From Lentisphaeria bacterium (GTDB lineage: Bacteria > Verrucomicrobiota > Lentisphaeria > Victivallales > Victivallaceae): 47,243 nucleotides of DNA. The stretch is taken from assembly GCA_017466125.1 (NCBI GenBank), contig JAFTUS010000223.1:1-47243 (forward strand). The letters are read 5' to 3'. This document shows, piece after piece, positions 41,177 to 47,243 of the stretch. The notes under the pieces were generated by a model that did no database searches, was not told the origin of the DNA, and saw only the letters and a program-made list of their open reading frames with translations. A program made the translations under genes and the position numbers. Within the stretch, counting starts at the first letter, position 1, and every line of letters starts with the position of its first letter.

Positions 41177-41802
41177 AAGCCATTTCTTCACTTATTCCGC
41201 AACTTCCGGAACTCCGGAAGCAAACCAATCAACCGGCAGTCCGACCGGCCGTTACCGATGCGCAGCGGCAGGAGATCCGGGAGCTGCTCGCCGATGCGGG
41301 CTTTGATGCCGTCAACCAGGGCGTTTACGACACGCTGATCACTTACGGCAGCCGGGAAGTCGCTCATGCAAACACAAAGGGGCTGTTCCTGACCGGTCCA
41401 GCCGGGATCGGAAAAACTTTAGGCGTTTCTATTCTTGCTGCCAAGTTCGGTTGGCCGGTGCTGCCGGTCGCCGATGTCGTGAGCGCATTTCTGGAGGTTT
41501 CGGAGGCGGATTTCCAGAACTTCATATCCGCGATGGATTTTTGGGGCGTTCCGCGCATGATCGTACTGGACGATCTGGGTGTTGAGCCGGTTCCGGTCAA
41601 CCGCTTCGGGACGGCGTTCAACGTTCTTGCCGACGTTCTGGATGTGCGATACCGGCTCTTCCTCCGGTATGGCGTCCGGACGATCGTCACCACGAACCTC
41701 GGCGATGCTGAACTGGTCAAGCGGTACGGCTTCCGCATGGATGACCGCCTTAACCAGATGTTCGACTTCGCCGCAGTGACAGGAGAGAGCCGCCGCAAAT
41801 GA
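41173..41802 (+). CDS. dnaC: DnaC-like helicase loader ATPase
   Basis: 209 residues of AAA+ type. Walker A GPAGIGKT (about 76-83), Walker B MIVLDDLG and sensor IVTTNL are visible. The layout fits DnaC/DnaI-type loaders, which bring the DnaB helicase to the phage origin. The arrangement initiator then loader mirrors lambda O-P. Overlaps the next small gene by 4 bp. Confidence 0.87.
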   Translation: MKAISSLIPQLPELRKQTNQPAVRPAVTDAQRQEIRELLADAGFDAVNQGVYDTLITYGSREVAHANTKGLFLTGPAGIGKTLGVSILAAKFGWPVLPVADVVSAFLEVSEADFQNFISAMDFWGVPRMIVLDDLGVEPVPVNRFGTAFNVLADVLDVRYRLFLRYGVRTIVTTNLGDAELVKRYGFRMDDRLNQMFDFAAVTGESRRK

Positions 41803-41957
41803 AAGTCTGCCCGTTTCACGGGAGAAGCCACTTATACACTCCGCAGCGGCATCCGCTGCCGCCAAAAGGCTGCTGCGCAAAGTGTTGGTATATGTTTTAC
41901 AGGTATATTCCATTGATCGAGAGGGAAAATGGGAACACGAACAAGGCCGCTCACTGA
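41799..41957 (+). CDS. Small zinc-finger-like protein, 52 residues
   Basis: ATGA overlap with dnaC and a 29-bp overlap with the recombinase. The chain starts MKVCPFHGRSHLYTP and has PKGCCAKCWYMFYRY. Cysteines and histidines (C4, H7, C25, C26, C29) could form a single metal site. Short and untested, but both ends mesh with neighbouring genes. Confidence 0.5.
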   Translation: MKVCPFHGRSHLYTPQRHPLPPKGCCAKCWYMFYRYIPLIERENGNTNKAAH

Positions 41958-42717
41958 AGCAGAGTTCAGCAGATATCTGCTGGTTATCAATGATCCGCCG
42001 CCACCAATGCTGCCAAGCGCAGCAGTGTGCGCGTTTCTGCTCGGCTCCGGAGCGCGGATCTCGGAGGCTCTGGGGCTGCGGTTCAAGGACGTCTTTCTTA
42101 ACTCCGGAGAACCAAAAGGGGAGATCACAAGAACGGTCTCCAAGAAGAAAGACAAGGGAAAATTGACACCGTCGGCTGTCGCTGCTGTGAGGCGGTTCGG
42201 GGAAGCGTTCGGCATCGAAGAAGAGGAGGTGCTGCGCTTCATGGCGGAATATCCGCCGCCAGCCGGAAAGCGGGTGCGGTTGACTGTGCCGTTCCCGTGG
42301 GAAGCGGTCGGGAAGAGTTTGACCCTCTGGGGAACGGAGTGCCGCAGGCGGTTCTTGATCAGACCGGAAGAGCTGCTGTTCTCCGCCAGATGGACAAGGC
42401 GGGCAATGAACCGACGCAGCGTTCTGCGGGCTAACCGGCGGCTGCTGGAGATCGCCGGGGTGGATCCGGACCGGGTCGGGCTGCATGGGCTGCGGAAGAC
42501 CTTTCTGCGGAAAGTTCTCAAGGAGGAGTTGCGGCGCGGGACGGATAAGTTCGATGCCATCCGTAAGGTGCAGCGGCTCGCCGGACACGTCAGAATAGAG
42601 ACCACTCTGCTGTATTTGAGGGATGAAATTGAAGGGGATCTCGCGGACGCGCTTTGCAGAGCTTTTGCAGACGTTCGCCCAGAATGTGCAACGAACAACA
42701 TTCAGGAGGAGTATTAA
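41929..42717 (+). CDS. Tyrosine recombinase, short form
   Basis: 262 residues. Catalytic residues are visible: Arg in GARISEALGLRF, Lys in the beta-hairpin stretch KKKDKGK, His-x-x-Arg in LHGLRKTF, His in LAGHVRIETTLLYL and the nucleophilic Tyr there. The protein begins almost directly with the catalytic domain, so the usual N-terminal arm-binding and core-binding domains are mostly missing. It lies in the replication/packaging junction, not beside attL, so it may resolve dimers or act as a Xer-like enzyme instead of the integrase. GAGAGGG precedes the start. Confidence 0.88.
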   Translation: MGTRTRPLTEAEFSRYLLVINDPPPPMLPSAAVCAFLLGSGARISEALGLRFKDVFLNSGEPKGEITRTVSKKKDKGKLTPSAVAAVRRFGEAFGIEEEEVLRFMAEYPPPAGKRVRLTVPFPWEAVGKSLTLWGTECRRRFLIRPEELLFSARWTRRAMNRRSVLRANRRLLEIAGVDPDRVGLHGLRKTFLRKVLKEELRRGTDKFDAIRKVQRLAGHVRIETTLLYLRDEIEGDLADALCRAFADVRPECATNNIQEEY

Positions 42718-42723
42718 CCACAA

Positions 42724-42993
42724 ATGAACAATTCGGAACAAAAAAACTCATGCAAACCGAAACTGCCCAAAACTGACCAAAAGAAACCGATTTGCGTGAT
42801 TTCTGCGAAAACCGCAGCGGAAATTTTGGGCGTGTCGAGACAACATATTTCACAACTCGTTAAGCGCAAAAGATTAACGTGTCTGCAAGATTTACGCCCG
42901 ATGCGCTTCAGCATAACGCAGTTCGCCGAAGAAACGGGCATAACGACACAACAGATCGAGAAAGCAGCAAGGGGGTTAAAATGTTCAAACTGA
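42724..42993 (+). CDS. HTH DNA-binding protein
   Basis: 89 residues with ISAKTAAEILGVSRQHISQLVKRKRL, a helix-turn-helix of the excisionase/MerR-like group, then ITQFAEETGITTQQIEKAARG, a second one. The N-terminus is polar and basic. It follows the recombinase by 6 bp and may steer its action or regulate late genes. Confidence 0.7.
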   Translation: MNNSEQKNSCKPKLPKTDQKKPICVISAKTAAEILGVSRQHISQLVKRKRLTCLQDLRPMRFSITQFAEETGITTQQIEKAARGLKCSN

Positions 42994-43144
42994 ACACCTT
43001 GCCGCCATCCACCCCCCTTATAGGTTCTTTCCACCCCACACCCCAGCCGCAGCGGTGTGGCGGCGAGTGCGGAATAGCGGGCGAATTTTTGGTTTGCCCG
43101 CGTCTGCAAGTTGAGGGTGGAATGCGGGATTTTTGGGGGCTGCA
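42994..43144 (+). other. Non-coding region ahead of terminase, possible cos/leader
   Basis: 150 bp without a gene. CACACC/GGTGTG (43037-43059) and GCGGGCGAA/TTTGCCCGC (43077-43101, one G-T pair) are hairpins. In lambda-type phages the cos site lies just upstream of the small terminase gene, so this stretch is a natural candidate. The hairpins could also form a leader RNA. Confidence 0.4.
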
Positions 43145-43636
43145 ATGACCCGGAATGAGTTTTTGAAAACATTTGGCTGCACCCGGGGGCAGCTGGATCT
43201 GATTATTGAGAAGAGCCGGGCGCGGAAGGATGGCCAGGTCGAAACCGATTGGGGCGTCTTCTGCGTCACCAAGAAAAAGGGCGGAAAGACCGCTGCCGTT
43301 GAGATTACCCCGGTCCGCAAGTCCCAGGCGAAGCCGGCTCCCGTGCCGGTCCCCGTCTCTCCTGCTCCCGACCGCTACGATGCCGAACTTATGCGGCTTG
43401 ATCCGGAGGAGTTGAAACGCCGTCTCATGGTCGCGCAAGTTATGGCTGCGCAGCAGAAACTTGAGGCGGAGCGGCGCGAGCTGCGTAAAGAGATCCTGGG
43501 CGAGCTGGTTTCTGCGCTCATCGTCTGTTTCGGCGAGTTCCGCGAAGCACTGGCCCAGCTTCATCTTGACGAGACCTCGCTTCAATTCCTGAAAGACCGG
43601 CTCGACCGTGCGCTGGAGAAAGCGGGTGAACTATGA
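43145..43636 (+). CDS. Probable terminase small subunit
   Basis: 163 residues from 43145, where a GGGGG run is the best ribosome-binding site; an ATG at 43133 is also possible. An N-terminal helix-turn-helix-like part (TRNEFLKTFGCTRGQLDLII) is followed by a proline-rich linker (PAPVPVPVSPAPD) and an alpha-helical C-terminal half for assembly. This fits gpNu1-like DNA-binding subunits, though conserved motifs are few. Overlaps the large subunit by 4 bp. Confidence 0.65.
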   Translation: MTRNEFLKTFGCTRGQLDLIIEKSRARKDGQVETDWGVFCVTKKKGGKTAAVEITPVRKSQAKPAPVPVPVSPAPDRYDAELMRLDPEELKRRLMVAQVMAAQQKLEAERRELRKEILGELVSALIVCFGEFREALAQLHLDETSLQFLKDRLDRALEKAGEL

Positions 43637-45372
43637 TCTCTCCTGACGTTCGCAAGAGTGCCGGGCTTCTCTTCCGGCAGATCATTCCGAAGGCGTACGA
43701 ACGCCCGGCGGAGTGGGCATCGCGCAACATCCGGTTCACGCACGAAAAGGACCCGATCAAGGGCGCGCTCGATCTTACTTTGACGCCCTATCTGATCGAC
43801 CCGATCAACGCCTGGGAACTCCGTCGCGGTCAGGGGTTGAAGGAGGTCACTGTCTGCGCTCCGGAGCAGACGGGCAAATCCCTCTCCTGGGAGTGCGGCG
43901 AGTTGTGGAGTCTCCAATGCTCTCCGGGTCTGTCGCTTATCTACTACACCTCCGACAAAAAGGCGGAGCGGATCAACGAAGAGAAGATCGAGCCGCTTCT
44001 GAAAGCGATCCCCTATTTTGCGGAACTCCTTGAACTTCCGGGCGCGAAGACGCTCGACCACTACCGGCTGGGGGAGAGTCTCTCTTACTTCAGCGGTGTC
44101 GGCAGCCGCATTTCCTCCTTCTCTGCCCGAAGAACGGTCGCTGACGAATTGGACGACTGGAAGGAGCGCAAGGGACACGATGCCCTTGACGACCTCCGGA
44201 AACGCGCCCGCGCCTTCCGGGAAAGCCTCTGCTACGAAGTTTGCACCCCCAAGGGGTCTGTTACCGAGAGCCGCATCTGGCAGGAGTTCCTGAATTCCAG
44301 TCAGGGCTATTGGCATTTGCGCTGCGCCGGGTGCGGCGAGTTGACATTGCGGAGCTGCGACATTCACAACTTGCAGTTTGAAACGGAGAAGGACGAGCTT
44401 GTACCCGGTTCCTGCCGCCTCATCTGCCCGCGCTGCCACAAGGAACATTTCGAGGAGCAGAAACACAAGATGAACCTTGACGGAGGCTACACCCACAAGT
44501 TCCCCGGCCGCATCGATGCGCATCCGGGGTTCCAGTGGGGCGCGCTGGCGTCGGTATTCGTCTCTTTTTCATGGGAGAACATCGGGCGCAGCCAACTGCT
44601 GGCCGGTAAGACCGGCAGTCTGGAAAAACAGATCTATTTTGACAACTCCGTGCGGGGGCTGCCTTACAAGCCGCGCCGTCAGGACACGAAGGGCGAAGAT
44701 GCGCTCCGCCGCCATGCTGCGCCGCTGCCGGATCCGGAGACTTTGCTTTTTCGTTTTCTTGCGGTCGATACGCAGGATGACGGGTTCTTCTGGGTCGTTC
44801 GCGGCGTTGATGCCGGGGAGAACACCTACCTTTTGGGGTGCGGCAAGGCGGACTGTCTGACCTTTGCCCCCGGGCGTGAATCTCCGCTTGAGGAGGTCTG
44901 GAATGCAGAATTCCACGGCGGGAAATGTATCTGCGGCATCATTGACGAGGGCGGTCATCGTGTGGATGAGGTCCGCGAGTTCGCCCGCGAACACCCCGGA
45001 TTGCTGACCTACAAAGGCAACACCCGCATCGGTCAGCCATGGAAAGAGTCAACCGACGTTTCCCGGCTGCTGCTGGTGAATGCCGAACACTACCGGCTGG
45101 TACTCCTCCATGCCATTTACTGGGGAGAGAATCGCGGAAACTCCTTCTGGTTTCTGCCGCAGGAACTTCCGGAGGACTACAAAGAGCAGATCCTTGACTT
45201 TAAGCCGAACAAGGCGATCCGGAACGGGAACGCCCTCGAGAACTACGTCTCCACGGGCAACGACCACTTTTTTGATTGTGAAAAAATGGCACTTGCGCTG
45301 ATGGATTATTTCAAAGTCAAAGTGCTGCCAAAGGTAGTCCCGAGACAGAAAAAAGTGATAAAAAGGGTGTGA
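43633..45372 (+). CDS. Phage terminase large subunit, gpA type
   Basis: 579 residues. The ATPase begins with RPAEWASRNIRF (the gpA-family opening) and has the Walker-type loop PEQTGKS. A CxxC pair (LRCAGCGEL and LICPRCHKEH) forms a zinc site in the middle, as in lambda gpA. The nuclease part includes FLAVDTQDDGFFWVV. It cuts cos sites and pumps DNA into the prohead. Followed by the head genes. Confidence 0.94.
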   Translation: MISPDVRKSAGLLFRQIIPKAYERPAEWASRNIRFTHEKDPIKGALDLTLTPYLIDPINAWELRRGQGLKEVTVCAPEQTGKSLSWECGELWSLQCSPGLSLIYYTSDKKAERINEEKIEPLLKAIPYFAELLELPGAKTLDHYRLGESLSYFSGVGSRISSFSARRTVADELDDWKERKGHDALDDLRKRARAFRESLCYEVCTPKGSVTESRIWQEFLNSSQGYWHLRCAGCGELTLRSCDIHNLQFETEKDELVPGSCRLICPRCHKEHFEEQKHKMNLDGGYTHKFPGRIDAHPGFQWGALASVFVSFSWENIGRSQLLAGKTGSLEKQIYFDNSVRGLPYKPRRQDTKGEDALRRHAAPLPDPETLLFRFLAVDTQDDGFFWVVRGVDAGENTYLLGCGKADCLTFAPGRESPLEEVWNAEFHGGKCICGIIDEGGHRVDEVREFAREHPGLLTYKGNTRIGQPWKESTDVSRLLLVNAEHYRLVLLHAIYWGENRGNSFWFLPQELPEDYKEQILDFKPNKAIRNGNALENYVSTGNDHFFDCEKMALALMDYFKVKVLPKVVPRQKKVIKRV

Positions 45373-45474
45373 AAAATTTAAAAATAGTGCGTGAGGGTAA
45401 ATTCCCCTCAACGTCCCCCCAAAAAACGCTATATTTATAGAGGGTACTTTTTTTTGACAAACAAGGATTTTTTT

Positions 45475-45717
45475 ATGGATAACGAAAATGCAGAAGTGGA
45501 CGCTCTTCTCCAGGAACTGGAAGAGGTCCGCGCCGCCCGCCGGGAATTGATCACAAACGGGCAGAGCGTCTCTGTTTCCGGCGCGTTCAGTTCAACAAAA
45601 GTAAAGCTGGACGAACTGAAAAAGCGTGAGCGCGAAATCATGCGCGAGGTCGTCATTTTGCGCGGCGGCGGGAATATGCTCAATATCCGCAGGCGGGAGG
45701 CGATGAAACATGAGTAA
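45475..45717 (+). CDS. gpW-like head-tail joining protein
   Basis: 80 residues from MDNENAEVDA at 45475, with AAGGA 8 bp ahead. Two helices with KLDELKKREREIMREVVILRGGG fit the gpW/DUF6148-type joining proteins between terminase and portal in lambda-like phages. It overlaps the portal start by 8 bp. Confidence 0.7.
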   Translation: MDNENAEVDALLQELEEVRAARRELITNGQSVSVSGAFSSTKVKLDELKKREREIMREVVILRGGGNMLNIRRREAMKHE

Positions 45718-47236
45718 ACATTTTTCTGTTTCCCAACTCTCCCCGCTGAACCTCTACCGCGCGATCCAGACGATGCGCAACGGTGCGCGGCGGCAGGTCG
45801 CCGCCGAGACCCGCAACGAGGACCGGGAACACCTGAACGGTTTTGACCGCCTGACCGCGATCGCCATGGGGCGGGATCTGAACCGCAACAGCAGCAAGGC
45901 GATCACGCTTCTGAACCAGCGCGCGACCCTGACCGTCGGCGAGGTAAAAGCGCAGTTCAATTCCAGCGATGCCGACTGGAACAAACTTGCAAACCGGTAC
46001 TTCAACACCACATTCGCGCGGGACTGCTACTACCGCTCTCCGGAACATCTGGAACAGATAGCGGAATGGGTCGAACTTGCAAAACTCCGCGAGGGGGATA
46101 TCCTTGTCGTCTTCGACGATTTTCTTATGAATTCCGGAAAGCTGCTCCTCTGGGAGGCGGATCAATTGGTAACGGTCGATCCGGGTGACTGGGCAAAACA
46201 GGAGATCTGGTGCGACGTTGTCGATGGGAAAAGCGTTCCGATGTTTCAGGAAAACGGGGTCATTGTTGACCAGTTTGGCAGAGTAGCGGCTTACGCCGTG
46301 ATCCGGAACAACCCCGCCGACCGCCGTGATCGCGGCATGATGACTGCGCGGATCGACCGCGTGACATTCATCCCCGCCGACAGTGCGCGGCTGGTGCGAA
46401 ACACCTTCCGCCCCGGTCAGGTGCGCGGAGTGCCGGTGATGCTGCCGGTTTCCGATGACCTTGCCGACATTGAGGATATGGCGAAAAGTGAACTTTCAAC
46501 AGCCCGCTGCCGCAGTAAGATGATGGCGTTCGTAAAACACTCCGCAGAAGAGCTGGAGCAAGTGGAGCGTCAGGCGTTCATCAACGCCATGCGCGGGCGG
46601 CTTGAGGGCGGCAGCGATGAATCCCCGGAGGTCGTTGAGCGCAAGCGGTACACCGCGCTTGAAAACGCCGTGGGCGGCGTGGTCGAATACTGCGAGGAGG
46701 GCGACCAGATCGATCTCCCCGCGATCGACCGGCCAAATCTGGATGTCGCGACGTTCTTTCACTTTATGGGTGACGGAGCGGGCGCGGCTCTCGGGCTTGC
46801 GCAAGGCTACTCCAGAATGGCAGTTTCTTCCAGCTATACCGCTCATCGCGGCGAAACCTGCATGACCTTCCGTCATATTCTGCGGGAGCAGAAAAAGCAC
46901 GAACACGACTGGCTTGACTGGCTGGCGGTCAAAGTGATCGGTTTTGCCGTTGCTGCCGGAAAACTCCCTGCCGGTCCGGATGGGTGGGAGAATGCTGTTT
47001 CATGGCGGATGCCGACTCCGGACGTGATCGACCCGCAAAAAGAGGCGGCGGCAGACCAGCAGAACATGAAAAACGGCAAGAAAAATCTGCTCGATATCGT
47101 CGGTCCGGACTGGAAGGAGAAACTGGATCAGACTGCGGAGATCCTCCAATACGCCAGAAGCAAAGGGATCCCGCTTGCAATGTTCGAGACGGTCGCAGGG
47201 GCGGCCGTTGAAATAGAAAAGTCAAACGAGGAGTGA
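45710..47236 (+). CDS. Phage portal protein, lambda gpB type
   Basis: 508 residues. Lambda-type portal layout: an N-terminal LTAIAMGRDLNRNSSKAITLLNQRATLTVG, the middle with LVVFDDFLMNSGKLLLWEADQLVTVDPG and VIRNNPADRRDRGMMTARIDRVTFIPA, and the C-terminal QGYSRMAVSSSYTAHRGETCMTF. Portals form the dodecameric ring through which DNA enters the head. Ends 7 bases before the window edge. Confidence 0.92.
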   Translation: MSKHFSVSQLSPLNLYRAIQTMRNGARRQVAAETRNEDREHLNGFDRLTAIAMGRDLNRNSSKAITLLNQRATLTVGEVKAQFNSSDADWNKLANRYFNTTFARDCYYRSPEHLEQIAEWVELAKLREGDILVVFDDFLMNSGKLLLWEADQLVTVDPGDWAKQEIWCDVVDGKSVPMFQENGVIVDQFGRVAAYAVIRNNPADRRDRGMMTARIDRVTFIPADSARLVRNTFRPGQVRGVPVMLPVSDDLADIEDMAKSELSTARCRSKMMAFVKHSAEELEQVERQAFINAMRGRLEGGSDESPEVVERKRYTALENAVGGVVEYCEEGDQIDLPAIDRPNLDVATFFHFMGDGAGAALGLAQGYSRMAVSSSYTAHRGETCMTFRHILREQKKHEHDWLDWLAVKVIGFAVAAGKLPAGPDGWENAVSWRMPTPDVIDPQKEAAADQQNMKNGKKNLLDIVGPDWKEKLDQTAEILQYARSKGIPLAMFETVAGAAVEIEKSNEE

Positions 47237-47238
47237 GT

Positions 47239-47243
47239 ATGAA
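47239..47243 (+). CDS. Start of the next prophage gene (cut by window end)
   Basis: An ATG at 47239-47241 follows GAGGAG (47228-47233) two bases after the portal stop codon. In lambda-like phages the next gene is a head maturation protease/scaffold (gpC). Only the start is visible, so the product is inferred from order alone. Confidence 0.3.

Overview
The window comes from a diderm bacterium of about 52-54% GC. Short intergenic gaps, stop/start overlaps, an outer-membrane heptosyltransferase-like gene, a Tad-type secretion locus and the overall gene repertoire suit the PVC group, and Lentisphaerota (Victivallis-like gut bacteria) is my best guess. That assignment is from gene style, not from a marker comparison. 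Many promoters read here look like TTGnnn-N16/17-TATATT, which suggests an ordinary sigma-70-like factor.

Positions 1-33,917 are chromosome. First comes a leftward acyl-CoA synthetase / response regulator / histidine kinase set (186-4115), then tilS facing away from rdgB (4226-6223), then the RNase P RNA gene (6299-6690). A rightward run follows: phosphoesterase, glycosyltransferase family 9, a secreted protein, frr and a polytopic glycosyltransferase (6724-12047). After tRNA-Val comes a hairpin-rich non-coding stretch, a lipoprotein phosphatase, a small membrane protein and a large glycoside hydrolase (12133-16260). A six-gene leftward operon headed by a phosphomannomutase occupies 16272-21916. 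Rightward again there is a two-HTH regulator, uppP, proC and a family 2 glycosyltransferase (22159-25763). A compact Tad locus (cpaB, FHA-cpaF, tadB, tadC, a DUF192 protein, an FHA membrane protein and a PEGA-repeat protein) fills 25829-33276 and is followed by tRNA-Pro.

From about 33,918 to the right edge the DNA is a lambda-type tailed prophage. Its left end is a 45-base 3' half of tRNA-Arg(ACG) on the minus strand, broken exactly at the anticodon loop, which fits attL. Next come a leftward repressor module, a rightward early region (ribbon-helix-helix protein, small unknowns, a ParB-like protein), a promoter-driven structured leader RNA, small DNA-binding proteins, SSB, a replication initiator with internal iterons plus an AT-rich tract, a DnaC-like loader and a tyrosine recombinase. 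Then the packaging module begins: small and large terminase, a gpW-like protein and portal. The rest of the phage, and presumably an intact tRNA-Arg, lie beyond the window.

The strongest candidates for something undescribed are the prophage leader RNA at 37621-37882 (mutually crossing long helices, a strong terminator and a duplicated hairpin on either side of it), the FHA-rich Tad locus without a visible pilin or secretin, and three unrelated 9-10 bp tandem repeats in gene-free spacers.
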